A DNA stretch of 64,000 nt from Streptomyces sp. 2114.4 (GTDB taxonomy: Bacteria; Actinomycetota; Actinomycetes; Streptomycetales; Streptomycetaceae). The DNA is taken from positions 5,332,001 through 5,396,000 of the forward strand of contig NZ_FYEY01000001.1 in assembly GCF_900187385.1 (NCBI RefSeq). Reading direction: 5' to 3'. Within the stretch, counting starts at the first letter, position 1, and every line of letters begins with the position of its first letter. This document shows positions 16,876 to 25,520 of the stretch, piece after piece. The notes below the pieces were generated by a model. That model was not told where the DNA came from. It did not search any database and worked only from the letters and a program-made list of their open reading frames with translations. The translations under genes and the position numbers were made by a program.

Positions 16876-17480
16876 GCGGCGTGGTGACCGAACCGGACGG
16901 CATCCCGCGCTGCCCGTGGGGGATGGAGTCGGCGCAGATGGCCGACTACCGCGCCTACCACGACACCGAATGGGGCCTGCCGGTCCACGGCGACGACGCC
17001 CTTTTCGAGCGGATGAGCCTGGAGGCGTTCCAGTCCGGGCTCTCCTGGATCACGATCCTGCGCCGCCGCCCCGGCTTCCGCGCCGCGTTCGCCGGCTTCC
17101 GGATCGCCGAGGTGGCGCGGTTCACGGACGCGGACGCCGAGCGGTTGCTCGCCGACCCGGGCATCATCCGCAACCGCGCCAAGATCGCCGCGACGATCGA
17201 CAACGCCAGGATCGCCGCCGAGCTGGCCGCGGGCGAGCTCGATGAACTGATCTGGTCCTACGCCCCCGACCGGGCCGGCCGGCCGGTGCCGCGGACCGTG
17301 AGCGATCTGCAGCCGGTGACACCGGAGTCGACGGCGCTCGCCAAGGACCTCAAGAAGCGCGGCTTCCGCTTCGTCGGCCCGACCACCGCCTACGCGATGA
17401 TGCAGGCGTGCGGCCTGGTCAACGACCATCTGGCGGACTGCCATGTCCGCCGGGCCGTGGAAGCGGCGGCGGCCGGCTGA
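16872..17480 (+). CDS. tag: DNA-3-methyladenine glycosylase I
   Basis: 202 residues. RCPW near the start gives the zinc Cys, HDTEWG the zinc His and catalytic region, and NDHLADCHV the last His/Cys pair; SLEAFQSGLSWITIL is the hallmark of the family. It removes 3-methyladenine from alkylated DNA. Length matches the family. The ATG is within an ATGA overlap with the DivIVA-like gene. The M. tuberculosis homologue (tagA) lies in the same neighbourhood. Confidence 0.96.
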   Translation: MSGVVTEPDGIPRCPWGMESAQMADYRAYHDTEWGLPVHGDDALFERMSLEAFQSGLSWITILRRRPGFRAAFAGFRIAEVARFTDADAERLLADPGIIRNRAKIAATIDNARIAAELAAGELDELIWSYAPDRAGRPVPRTVSDLQPVTPESTALAKDLKKRGFRFVGPTTAYAMMQACGLVNDHLADCHVRRAVEAAAAG

Positions 17481-17519
17481 CCCGGGCCGGACGGCACGGG
17501 CCGCCGGCCGGAAGCGGCT

Positions 17520-17554
17520 GGCGAGCCGGCCGGGACCGGCGGGGCCGGCTCGCC
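17520..17554. terminator. Bidirectional hairpin
   Basis: GGCGAGCCGGCC at 17520-17531 pairs with GGCCGGCTCGCC at 17543-17554 across an 11-nt loop, between the convergent tag and crotonase genes. Confidence 0.65.
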
Positions 17555-17620
17555 GGGAGCCGGGCCGGCTGCACCGGGTCGCCGACGCGGGGTCGCCGAA
17601 TCCCGGTCACCGACGCCGGG

Positions 17621-18421
17621 TCAGCGACCCAGGAAGACCGGCTTCTCCTTCTTCACGAACGCCTCGACCGCGATCGCGTGGTCCTCCGACGCCCCCGCCC
17701 GGCCCTGCAGCTCGTCCTCCTTGCCGAGGGTTTCGGCGAGCGAGTGCCCCGCCCCGTAGGCCAGCGACTCCTTGATCGCGGCATAGGCGGCGGTCGGCCC
17801 CTGGGCCAGCCGGCGGGCGACGGCCGCGGCCGTCGCGGCCAGCTCGTCGGCCGGCACCACCTTGTTGGCGATGCCCAGGTCGTAGGCCTCCTGGGCGCTG
17901 ATGTTGCGCGGGAAGAGCAGCAGATCGGCGGCCCGGCCGTGGCCGATCAGCCGCGGCAGCGTCCAGGACACCCCGGAGTCGGCGGTCAGCGCGACGCCCG
18001 CGAAGGAGGTGTTGAAGGACGCGGTGTCGGCGACCACGCGGTAGTCCGCGGCCATGGCGAAGCCCGCACCGGCGCCCGCGGCGACCCCGTTGACCCCCGC
18101 GACCACGGGCTTGGGCATCTCGGTCAGCGCCGTCACGATGGGGTTGTAGTGCTCACGCACGGTGTTCATGGTGCCGCCGGAGCCGGTGGCCCGGTCCTCG
18201 GCCAGCAGCCCGATGTGCTCCTTGAGGTCCTGCCCGACGCAGAAGGCGCGCCCGGTGGCGGTCAGCAGAACGGCGCGTACGGCCGGATCGGCGGCGGCCT
18301 CCTTCAGGGTGTCCCGCAGCAGGACCTTCGCCTCGATGTTCAGTGCGTTCATCGCGTCGGGGCGGTTGAGCGTGATCGTCGCCAGCCCGTCGGTCACGTC
18401 ATAGAGCACGGTGTCGGCCAT
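17621..18421 (-). CDS. Enoyl-CoA hydratase/isomerase (PaaG-like)
   Basis: 266 residues from ATG 18421 with GGAGGGG upstream. The crotonase fold shows the oxyanion-hole motifs GRAFCVGQDLKEH and GVNGVAAGAGAGFAMAADYR. In the catalytic region ALTADSGVSWTLPRLIG, an Asp stands where PaaG has its catalytic Asp and the Glu of classical hydratases is absent, which suggests an isomerase of the PaaG/PaaJ kind rather than a simple hydratase. No other phenylacetate genes are nearby. It faces away from DUF3117 with a 333-bp gap. Confidence 0.87.
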   Translation of the reverse strand: MADTVLYDVTDGLATITLNRPDAMNALNIEAKVLLRDTLKEAAADPAVRAVLLTATGRAFCVGQDLKEHIGLLAEDRATGSGGTMNTVREHYNPIVTALTEMPKPVVAGVNGVAAGAGAGFAMAADYRVVADTASFNTSFAGVALTADSGVSWTLPRLIGHGRAADLLLFPRNISAQEAYDLGIANKVVPADELAATAAAVARRLAQGPTAAYAAIKESLAYGAGHSLAETLGKEDELQGRAGASEDHAIAVEAFVKKEKPVFLGR

Positions 18422-18754
18422 AGTGGGAATCCCCTCCGTCGCGGCTCGGACTGCTCGTCAGCGGCAGCCAGCGCTCAGGATGCCGGAGATCATCGGACCT
18501 CGGCATGTGACGTACATCAAAGATTGCGGGCGCGTCGGAGGTCGGCGGGCGGAGAAGTATTGCAGCCACCTCACCGAATTGAGGGGGTTTGCGAGAGCGG
18601 GTTGCCGAAGGGATGCGGCCCGATGTTGGTCATCGGGTCGTTCGATGCGGGATAATGGCCTGGAAGCAATCTGTTCGATGCCGGTGACACGTGCCTATCC
18701 GGGCCGTCGGCTGAGATGAGCTTGATTGAGCTGGTTTCAGGAAGGGGAACGAGC
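18422..18754. other. 333-bp divergent intergenic region
   Basis: No gene is seen. A candidate promoter for DUF3117 is TTGGTC (18626-18631), a 19-bp spacer and GATAAT (18651-18656), giving a leader of about 90 nt. The region is less G+C-rich than its surroundings. Confidence 0.4.
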
Positions 18755-18922
18755 ATGGCGGCCATGAAGCCGCGGACGGGCGACGGCCCGCTCGAGGTGA
18801 CCAAGGAGGGGCGGGGCATCGTCATGCGCGTTCCGCTCGAAGGCGGCGGGCGGCTCGTCGTCGAGCTGACCCCCGACGAAGCCAAGGCCCTGGGTGAGGC
18901 CCTGGACAAGGTCACCGTCTGA
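18755..18922 (+). CDS. DUF3117 protein
   Basis: 55 residues from ATG 18755 with GGAAGGGGA at 18740-18748. It starts MAAMKPRTGDGPLEVTKEGR and ends with an acidic helix, a highly conserved small actinobacterial family (Rv1211 in M. tuberculosis). Function is unknown; the predicted fold is a small beta sheet plus helix. It is monocistronic, followed by a strong hairpin. Confidence 0.92.
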   Translation: MAAMKPRTGDGPLEVTKEGRGIVMRVPLEGGGRLVVELTPDEAKALGEALDKVTV

Positions 18923-18984
18923 CAAGGGCGGCGCAACCGGCGGTTTCCCGGGGCTGACCCCGGTATCCCCAGCCGACTTACCCC

Positions 18985-19030
18985 GGCCCCGGCACATGGC
19001 ACGCGCAAAGGCGCGCCATGTGCCGGGGCC
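18985..19030 (+). terminator. Long hairpin terminator
   Basis: GGCCCCGGCACATGGC (18985-19000) pairs with 19015-19030, and CGCGC pairs with GCGCG inside, with one bulged A and an AAAG loop. GTTTG follows. It ends DUF3117 and probably also the opposing methyltransferase gene. Confidence 0.85.
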
Positions 19031-19131
19031 GTTTGCATGTCCCGGGGCCGGGGCCGGGGCCTGGGTCAGGGCCGGGACCAAAGGCCGGGCCTGTGACCTG
19101 CGGACTGTGGCGGCCGGGAGACCGAGGCCGG

Positions 19132-19815
19132 TCAGCCGCGCTTGACCGCGCACAGCAGGCCGTCGCCGACCGGCAGCAGGGCCGGCACCAGCGTGGTGCT
19201 CTCCCGGATGGCCCGCAGCAGCTCCCGCAGCCGCAGTACTTCGGCGGGCTGCAGCGACGAGTCGACCGTCCGGCCGTCGGCGAAGACGCCCTCGAAGCAG
19301 ACCAGGCCGCCGGGGCGCAGCAGCCGCAACGATTCAGCGAGGTATTCCAGGCACTCCATGAGGTCGCCGTCGCAGAACACGAGGTCGTAGCCGCCGTCCG
19401 CGAGGCGGGGCAGGACGTCCAGCGCATGGCCCGGGATGAAGCGGGCGCGGTTCCCGGCGAAGCCGGCCGCACGGAACGCCTGCTTGGCGAAGGCCTGCCG
19501 CTCCGGTTCGAGATCCACGGTGGTCAGCACCCCGTCGGGCCGCATGCCGTGCAGGAGGTAGATGCCCGACACGCCCGTGCCGGTGCCGATCTCCGCGACC
19601 GCCTTGGCGTCGACGGCGGCCGCGAGCAGGCGGAGGGCCGCGCCGGTGCCGCTCGTCACCGTACGGATGCCGGCTTCGCGCGCGCAGTCGCGGGACCACC
19701 GCAGGGCGGTCTCGGCGCTGTCGTCGATGGTCCCGGCGCCGTACGCCTCGGCGAAAGCCAAGCTCGTCTGACGGTTGCCGGTAATGGCCCTCTCCTGTCC
19801 CCGTAGTTGACGCAA
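19132..19815 (-). CDS. Class I SAM-dependent O-methyltransferase
   Basis: Up to 227 residues from TTG 19815. Motif I is VAEIGTGTGVSG, with the acidic end of strand 2 in TTVDLEPE and the metal/substrate region LVFCDGDLMECLEY, as in the Rv1220c-like catechol-type O-methyltransferases. The start is uncertain: the only good Shine-Dalgarno, AGGAGAGG, lies inside this reading frame just before an ATT codon at 19785-19783, so translation may begin there and give 217 residues. It is divergent from the ECF sigma gene, as in mycobacteria; the substrate is unknown. Confidence 0.88.
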   Translation of the reverse strand: MRQLRGQERAITGNRQTSLAFAEAYGAGTIDDSAETALRWSRDCAREAGIRTVTSGTGAALRLLAAAVDAKAVAEIGTGTGVSGIYLLHGMRPDGVLTTVDLEPERQAFAKQAFRAAGFAGNRARFIPGHALDVLPRLADGGYDLVFCDGDLMECLEYLAESLRLLRPGGLVCFEGVFADGRTVDSSLQPAEVLRLRELLRAIRESTTLVPALLPVGDGLLCAVKRG

Positions 19816-19838
19816 CCGTGACTGTATCCGCTGCGTCC

Positions 19839-19865
19839 GGGAACCCGCAGATGGGACCGGACGTT
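19839..19865 (+). promoter_or_regulatory. ECF-type promoter before the sigma gene
   Basis: GGGAAC at 19839-19844, an 18-bp spacer and GTT at 19863-19865 (within CGTTA) match the -35/-10 pattern of mycobacterial SigE/SigH and Streptomyces SigR-like ECF factors. Transcription would start near 19873, giving a short leader to the GTG at 19900. Confidence 0.6.
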
Positions 19866-19899
19866 AAGGGCGGGAAGGGGATGACGGGGGGATGCACCG

Positions 19900-20793
19900 G
19901 TGAAGACCGCGCGAGACACGCATCATGAACAGAAGCAGGACCAAATGCAGGTCAAAACTGCTTATCCGGAGCTAACGGGCGAGGTGGATATGGTAGGGGC
20001 TCTACTGGACACCACCAGAGCCACCAGGGGAGGTGCGGCTGCGGCGGGTGACCGAGGGGTGCTGAGGCGCTTGAAAAGGTCGTTCGCCGAGCCGAAATCC
20101 GTGACAGACACTGCTGACCGTTCCCGCCTCCATGGCCCGAAGGCCAAGGGAGGGGCCCCCGTCGCCGACTCCGCAACCACCGCGACCTTTGCCGCAGACG
20201 CGGATGCGCAGGCGTGGACTCCGCCCAGCTGGGAGGAGATCGTCAGCACCCACAGTGCACGGGTCTACCGCCTCGCCTACCGCCTCACCGGCAATCAACA
20301 CGACGCCGAGGACCTCACCCAGGAGGTGTTCGTCCGCGTCTTCCGCTCACTGTCGACGTACACCCCCGGCACCTTCGAGGGCTGGCTGCACCGGATCACC
20401 ACCAACCTCTTCCTGGACATGGTCCGCCGCCGTCAGCGCATCCGCTTCGACGCGCTCGGTGACGACGCCGCCGAGCGGCTGCCCAGCCGCGAGCCCTCGC
20501 CCCAGCAGGTCTTCAACGACACCCATTTCGACGCCGATGTGCAGCAGGCGCTGGACACCCTTGCGCCCGAGTTCCGGGCCGCCGTCGTCCTGTGTGACAT
20601 CGAGGGTCTGTCGTACGAGGAGATCGCCGCCACGCTCGGTGTCAAGCTCGGCACGGTCCGCAGCCGGATCCACCGGGGCCGCTCCCACCTGCGCAAGGCC
20701 CTCAAGCACCGCGCCCCGGCCACTCGTGCCGAAGAGCGTGAGCAGCGGCGGTCGTTGGCCGTGGTGCCCACGGGGGAGGTCGGAATCGCGTGA
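19900..20793 (+). CDS. ECF sigma factor (SigE-like)
   Basis: 297 residues from GTG 19900; an in-frame ATG at 19990 behind GAGGTGG could give a shorter form. About 100 disordered residues precede region 2 (RVYRLAYRLTGNQHDAEDLT, then VFVRVFRSLSTYTPGTFEGW) and region 4 (LAPEFRAAVVLCDIEGLSYE, EEIAATLGVKLGTVRSRIHR). It should direct RNA polymerase to envelope-stress genes. It overlaps the anti-sigma gene by 4 bp (GTGA) and is followed by htrA and tatB, the order of M. tuberculosis sigE-rseA-htrA-tatB. Streptomyces 'SigE' is a different protein, so no symbol is given. Confidence 0.93.
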   Translation: MKTARDTHHEQKQDQMQVKTAYPELTGEVDMVGALLDTTRATRGGAAAAGDRGVLRRLKRSFAEPKSVTDTADRSRLHGPKAKGGAPVADSATTATFAADADAQAWTPPSWEEIVSTHSARVYRLAYRLTGNQHDAEDLTQEVFVRVFRSLSTYTPGTFEGWLHRITTNLFLDMVRRRQRIRFDALGDDAAERLPSREPSPQQVFNDTHFDADVQQALDTLAPEFRAAVVLCDIEGLSYEEIAATLGVKLGTVRSRIHRGRSHLRKALKHRAPATRAEEREQRRSLAVVPTGEVGIA

Positions 20794-21812
20794 GCGGCAG
20801 TGGCGGTCCGTCCCCCGCCGAGCAGCATCTCGGCGACCGCCTCGCGGCCCTGGTCGACGGCGAGTTGGGGCATGACGCACGCGAGCGGGTGCTCGCGCAT
20901 CTTGCGACATGCGGACGGTGCAAGGCAGAAGCCGACGCCCAGCGTCGGCTGAAAAGCGTATTCGCCGAGACGGCACCCCCCGGTCCTTCCGAGGGGCTGC
21001 TGGCACGACTGCAGCAACTGCCCGGCGGCGACCCGGAAGGGCCCGGCAGCCGCCTCGGCAACGGCAGCAGGCTCGGCAACGGCAGTTTCGGCCGCGGTGA
21101 GTTCGGACGCGGCGGATTCGGACGTGGCGAGTTCGCACGCCGTGGCGAGTTCATCCGCGGCGGTGACGCGTTCCGCTATGTCCCCTCCGGCAGTCACTCC
21201 GGCCATGCCATGGCGGCGGTCCCCTTGCAGCCCCGAGGGCGCGGCTTCCGGTTGCAGGAGAGCTACCGGCCCGCGCAGCGGCGCCGGTTCGCCTTCGCGG
21301 CGGCCGGTGCGGTCTCCCTCGCGGCCTTCGCGCTGGGCGGCGCCCTCCCGCTGGAGGCGGCGGTCGATCTGCCCGGCGGACGCGTCGACGGCGGCGGCAC
21401 GGCCGTCACCCCGCTCAGCGTCAGCCCGGCGGCCGACACCGGCGCTCTCCTGCGCGGTGAGAAATTTCCCGCCAAGAATTCCCGGTCCGGTCCCTGGCAG
21501 CCGTCCGGCGGTCCGACCATGGCCCCGGCCCCCAGCGCTATGACCCTGTACGGCCCCACCGCGGCACCCCCCTCCCCGCAGTCCCCGGCGCCGGCGTCCG
21601 CCCAGGCCGGCCGCTTCGGCCTGTCGCCCCTGATAGCCGCGACGGGTCCGGCCTCGGCGTCTTACCTCGCGCCCCTGGTGGCCGGCACCGGCGCCGCCGC
21701 TGTGCGGAAGAACCCGCCCGCGCTCCCACCCCTGGAGCCCATGCGCCCGCTGACCGGTTCCGCGGTCGTGGCAGCCCCCTCCGTCGCCGGCTCAACCCCG
21801 GCCCAGCACTGA
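20790..21812 (+). CDS. Zinc-binding anti-sigma factor, membrane-bound
   Basis: 340 residues. The N-terminal zinc anti-sigma domain has the H-x3-C-x2-C motif HLATCGRC (His37, Cys41, Cys44) following LAALVDGELGHDARERV, which should hold the sigma factor encoded just upstream. A cytoplasmic linker is rich in Arg, Gly and Phe (FGRGEFGRGGFGRGEF). One transmembrane helix (FAFAAAGAVSLAAFALGGAL) lies near residue 175, and an outside Pro/Ala-rich part of about 140 residues follows. The zinc motif suggests release on thiol oxidation, or proteolysis from the membrane side as for RseA. Confidence 0.9.
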   Translation: MSGSGGPSPAEQHLGDRLAALVDGELGHDARERVLAHLATCGRCKAEADAQRRLKSVFAETAPPGPSEGLLARLQQLPGGDPEGPGSRLGNGSRLGNGSFGRGEFGRGGFGRGEFARRGEFIRGGDAFRYVPSGSHSGHAMAAVPLQPRGRGFRLQESYRPAQRRRFAFAAAGAVSLAAFALGGALPLEAAVDLPGGRVDGGGTAVTPLSVSPAADTGALLRGEKFPAKNSRSGPWQPSGGPTMAPAPSAMTLYGPTAAPPSPQSPAPASAQAGRFGLSPLIAATGPASASYLAPLVAGTGAAAVRKNPPALPPLEPMRPLTGSAVVAAPSVAGSTPAQH

Positions 21813-21935
21813 CCGTCTCCTGCGCAGCCCCGCGGGGAACTGGTTGAATCCCTGTGGGCGGCGCACCCCTGACCGGGCGCGTACCGCGAGGTGGTGGTGG
21901 CCCGCGCAGGTCCGCGGGCGAATTCTGGGGAGAGC

Positions 21936-24137
21936 ATGGACGACGGTAAGGCCGCCGGGCCGAAGCTGAAGTGGTGGAGCCGCCCGGGAGACACCCCGCG
22001 CACCGAACCGTCCGCCGGGGCCGGTCCGCAGGCGGTGCCGCCCGCCGACGGCGCTGCGGGCGGCGCTACGGGCGGCGCTGCGGACGGCACGGCGGCCGAA
22101 GCGTCCGGCGCATCCGACGCGGCCGGCACCCCCGAGGCGCAGGGGGCACAGGACTGGATCGTCCGTCCGCCGGAGCCGCGCGAGGGCTCGGGGGCGGGCA
22201 TCTCGTCGGAGCCTCCTTCCGGGAGCGCCGGGAGTCCCGACGCGGACGCCACGGCAGATGAGTTGACGGTGGCACGCGGAACGACAGCCCCGGACCGGAC
22301 GCGCGAGGAGGAGGCCGGGGCCCCGGGCGCCGGTACGAGCGGTGCGCGACCGGCCCCGTCGACCATGACGCTCGGCCGGGTGACCGGTGCCGCGCGGGAC
22401 GAGGCGCTGCCCCGGGCAGACGAGACCCCGGACGAAGCGGCCACGACCACGGCGACGACCACGGCCACGACCACGGCGACAGCCCCCGCTCCTGCTTCCG
22501 GGACGCCCGCTTCCGGGACGCCCGCTTCCGGAACTCCAGCATCCGGCACCCCGAGCGCCACACCGCCGCGGCAGCAGCCGCTGCACGCCGAGGACCCGTA
22601 CGGCACCCCTCCGTACGGCGGTCCCGGGCCGTGGGCGCCCGCACCGCCCGTGCAGCGGCCGGTGGCCACCCCCGCGCACGGCACCACCCTCCCGCCGGCC
22701 GCCGCGCCGCTGCCCCCGTACGGTGCCCCGCCCGCCGAGCCGCGCGCCTCCCACCCGGGACTCCAGAAGTCCGGGCCCCCGCAGCCCTCTTCCGCTCCGG
22801 AGGCCACCCCCCGCGCCGACGCACAGCAGCCCGAGGCAGCACAGCCCGTCGTCCCCCAGCACCCCGACGCCCCCCAGCCGCAGCCCTACCCCGGCCTGCC
22901 TGTCGACCACGGACCGTCCTCCGCACAGGGCCGGCACCCGGCCCCCCACGGCGCCTGGCAGCACTACGACCCGTGGCGCGCGCCCCTGCAGGGCGGCCCC
23001 CTCGCCCCGTCGCCGCACGACCGGCGCCGTCGGCGCGGGCCGCTGATCGCCGGCGCGGTGGCGCTGGCGCTGCTCGCGGGCGGCATCGGCGGCGGCATCG
23101 GCGCGTATGTCGAGCGCTACGGCGGGATCAACGACATCCGGCTGCCGCAGTCCGCCGATGACGAGGGCGGCCGCAGGCCCGACAGCGTCGCCGGGATCGC
23201 GCACACCGCGCTGCCCGGCGTCGTCACGATCCATGTGCGGGGCAGCGCCGAGCAGGGCACCGGCACCGGCTTCGTCCTCGACCACCAGGGCCACATCCTC
23301 ACCAACAACCATGTCGTCCAGCCGGCCGGCAACGGTGGCGAGATCTCGGTGACCTTCAGCGGCGGCCAGACGGCGAAGGCCAAGGTCGTCGGCCAGGACG
23401 GCGGCTATGACCTCGCCGTCGTCCAGGTGGAGGGCGTCACGGGACTGCGTCCGCTCACCCTCGGCAACTCCGACTCCGTGCAGGTCGGTGACCCGGTGGT
23501 GGCGATCGGCGCACCCTTCGACCTCGCCAACACCGTCACCTCGGGGATCATCAGCGCCAAGCAGCGTCCGATCACCGCGGGCGGCGAGAAGGGCGACGGC
23601 AGCGATGTCTCGTACGTGGACGCGCTGCAGACCGATGCGCCCATCAACCCCGGTAACTCCGGCGGCCCGCTGGTGGACGCCAAGGCCCGGGTGATCGGCA
23701 TCAACAGCGCCATCCGGGCGGCCGACAGCGGCAGCGGCTCGGTCGGCGGCGCCCAGGGCGGCAGCATAGGGCTGGGCTTCGCCATACCGATCAACCAGGC
23801 CAAGCGGGTGGCCGAGGAACTGATCAACACCGGCCGGGCGACCCATCCGGTGATCGGCGTGACCCTGGAGATGGAGTACGCCGGCGACGGGGCGCGGGTC
23901 AGCGAGCACAGCAAGAGCGGCAAGCCGTCGGTCATCCCGGACGGCCCCGGCGCCAAGGCCGGGATCAAGGCCGGCGATGTGATCACCAAGGTGGACGGTG
24001 CCCCGGTGCACAGCGGCGAGGAACTGATCGTCAAGATCCGCAGCCACCGGCCCGGCGACACGCTGGTGCTCACCCTCCTGAGGGGCGGCAAGGACCGCTC
24101 CGTACGGCTCAGCCTGGGTTCCTCCAGCACGGGTTGA
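21936..24137 (+). CDS. HtrA/DegP-like membrane serine protease with PDZ domain
   Basis: 733 residues from ATG 21936 with GGGGAGA ahead. The first ~365 residues are a disordered Pro/Ala/Thr-rich cytoplasmic arm with four SGTPA repeats. One transmembrane helix follows (about 366-392, LIAGAVALALLAGGIGGGIG). The trypsin-like domain has His459 (LTNNHVV), Asp492 (GGYDLAVV) and Ser575 (NPGNSGGPL), and one PDZ domain fills about residues 620-730 (GPGAKAGIKAGDVITKVDG). It should degrade or refold damaged exported proteins, and may act on the anti-sigma factor encoded before it. It is 123 bp after that gene. Confidence 0.95.
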   Translation: MDDGKAAGPKLKWWSRPGDTPRTEPSAGAGPQAVPPADGAAGGATGGAADGTAAEASGASDAAGTPEAQGAQDWIVRPPEPREGSGAGISSEPPSGSAGSPDADATADELTVARGTTAPDRTREEEAGAPGAGTSGARPAPSTMTLGRVTGAARDEALPRADETPDEAATTTATTTATTTATAPAPASGTPASGTPASGTPASGTPSATPPRQQPLHAEDPYGTPPYGGPGPWAPAPPVQRPVATPAHGTTLPPAAAPLPPYGAPPAEPRASHPGLQKSGPPQPSSAPEATPRADAQQPEAAQPVVPQHPDAPQPQPYPGLPVDHGPSSAQGRHPAPHGAWQHYDPWRAPLQGGPLAPSPHDRRRRRGPLIAGAVALALLAGGIGGGIGAYVERYGGINDIRLPQSADDEGGRRPDSVAGIAHTALPGVVTIHVRGSAEQGTGTGFVLDHQGHILTNNHVVQPAGNGGEISVTFSGGQTAKAKVVGQDGGYDLAVVQVEGVTGLRPLTLGNSDSVQVGDPVVAIGAPFDLANTVTSGIISAKQRPITAGGEKGDGSDVSYVDALQTDAPINPGNSGGPLVDAKARVIGINSAIRAADSGSGSVGGAQGGSIGLGFAIPINQAKRVAEELINTGRATHPVIGVTLEMEYAGDGARVSEHSKSGKPSVIPDGPGAKAGIKAGDVITKVDGAPVHSGEELIVKIRSHRPGDTLVLTLLRGGKDRSVRLSLGSSSTG
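22494..22553 (+). repeat. Four 15-bp in-frame repeats (SGTPA)
   Basis: Copies at 22494-22508, 22509-22523, 22524-22538 and 22539-22553. The first two are identical; the last two differ at several bases. They lie in the disordered arm of the HtrA-like protein. Confidence 0.9.
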
Positions 24138-24181
24138 TCGTTTGCATGGTGTTGGTACGGGCGACTCCCGCCCGACGTACG

Positions 24182-24212
24182 GGGCCAGGTACCGTGATAG
24201 GCGGCCTGGCCC
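24182..24212 (+). terminator. Weak hairpin between htrA-like gene and tatB
   Basis: GGGCCAGG (24182-24189) and CCTGGCCC (24205-24212) can pair over a 15-nt loop. It may be a terminator or a mild attenuator ahead of tatB. Confidence 0.35.
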
Positions 24213-24252
24213 ATAGGCCGACGAGGCCGCGGATTACCCAAGGAGCTGCTAG

Positions 24253-24738
24253 GTGTTCTTCGATATAGGACCCCTCGAGCTGGTGGCGCTCGTGATCCTC
24301 GCGGTGCTCGTCTTCGGTCCGGACAAGCTGCCCAAGGTCATCCAGGACGTCATGGGCTTCATCCGCAAGGTGCGGGCGTTCTCCGACAGCGCCAAGGAAG
24401 ACATCCGCAGCGAGCTCGGACCGGACTTCAAGGACTTCGAGTTCGAGGACCTCAAGCCCAAGAACTTCGTGCGCAAGCATGTCCTGGACAAGGACGAGTA
24501 CGGCCTCAAGGACCTCCAGGAGATCCGTAACGGCTTCGACCTGAAGAAGGAGATGGCCGAGGTCACCGACGCCGTCCACGGCCACGACAGCGCCTCTTCC
24601 GCCACGCCCTCGAACGGGGCAGGTCCCAGCCTGTCCAAGGAGTCCCCGGCCGCCTCCGCCGGGCGCCCTGACCTGGTGAAGAAGACCGGAAGCCCTCAGC
24701 CGGACGAGCGTCCGCCGTTCGACGCCGACGCCACCTGA
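24253..24738 (+). CDS. tatB: Sec-independent translocase TatB
   Basis: 161 residues from GTG 24253, AGGAG at 24241-24245. It begins FFDIGPLELVALVILAVLVF, then GPDKLPKV, the classical Tat membrane helix, hinge and amphipathic helix, followed by a charged helical region and a disordered tail. TatB works with TatC in recognising twin-arginine substrates at the membrane. tatA and tatC are not nearby, as usual in actinobacteria. It sits after the HtrA-like gene, as in M. tuberculosis. Confidence 0.95.
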   Translation: MFFDIGPLELVALVILAVLVFGPDKLPKVIQDVMGFIRKVRAFSDSAKEDIRSELGPDFKDFEFEDLKPKNFVRKHVLDKDEYGLKDLQEIRNGFDLKKEMAEVTDAVHGHDSASSATPSNGAGPSLSKESPAASAGRPDLVKKTGSPQPDERPPFDADAT

Positions 24739-24857
24739 CACACACCGGTATGACCGGCTGTGTTGACGCCTATGGCTATGCTCCGGGTGTCCGGGGTTCG
24801 GTCGCCTGAGGGGGGCGGGCCGCCCACGACGCAGGGCAACAAGGAGGCTCCGCGCAG

Positions 24858-25520
24858 ATGGAGACGACGAGTCGGACAGCGGCACAAGGGGTGTCCGCGG
24901 AGGCCGGCCGGAAGGTCGACGGCTATCTGCTGGCCGCGTTCCCGTGGTACGGCCTCGACGAGGCGTTCACCGGTCCGCGCTGGTTGATGCAGGTCGGGGC
25001 AGCCGCGGACGGCACCGTCGAACACGGCGCCACGGGGCATGGCGAGGAGCCCACCATCAAGGTGGAACCGCCGCAGGACGAGCGGTTCGCGGTCGTGGTG
25101 ACGGTCGCCAGCCGCCCCGTACGGCGCAGCGCCGACGGCACCGGTGTACTGGAGGCGACCTCGGTCTCGACGGCCGCCTGGCTCGCCGGCTCGGGCCTGC
25201 TCGCACACACCTGGCCCACCCAGATGGACCGGACGCTGCGCCAGGACTGGCTGGACCAGCAGACGATGCTCGCCTGGGAGCTGGCCGACGACCTCGGCGG
25301 CGGGAGCTGGAGCGAGCTGATGCTGCCGGTGGACGGCGTGCCGACGTCCTTCGCCTACCGCGAGTCCGAGTACGGCTGGGTCCTGGCCGGCTCGGCGAGC
25401 GAAGGGCCCGAGGGACCCGAGGAATCCGCGGGCGTCCACATCGGTGCCTACGGGCGGGGGATGAGCGCGTACGGGCTGGGCTTCTCGGTGATCAAGGATC
25501 TGGCCGAGTACGAGGGCTGA
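24858..25520 (+). CDS. Conserved hypothetical protein
   Basis: 220 residues from ATG 24858, preceded by AAGGAGGC (24840-24847). No signal peptide or membrane helix. The sequence is rich in Trp and acidic residues (FPWYGLDEAFTGPRWLMQVG, YGWVLAGSA), with mixed alpha/beta character and no motif I recognise. It is probably cytoplasmic and confined to Streptomyces and relatives. It lies alone between tatB and the convergent mrp gene; its stop codon falls in a short tandem repeat. Confidence 0.8.
   Translation: METTSRTAAQGVSAEAGRKVDGYLLAAFPWYGLDEAFTGPRWLMQVGAAADGTVEHGATGHGEEPTIKVEPPQDERFAVVVTVASRPVRRSADGTGVLEATSVSTAAWLAGSGLLAHTWPTQMDRTLRQDWLDQQTMLAWELADDLGGGSWSELMLPVDGVPTSFAYRESEYGWVLAGSASEGPEGPEESAGVHIGAYGRGMSAYGLGFSVIKDLAEYEG

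Noticed and set aside
21792..24047. 751-codon open frame opposite the htrA-like gene
   Set aside because: Antisense shadow; no known motif, and the plus-strand frame has a full catalytic triad, PDZ domain and Shine-Dalgarno.
24763..24782. TTGACG and TATGCT as a promoter for the gene at 24858
   Set aside because: Only 8 bp lie between the hexamers; the -10 alone is not enough.
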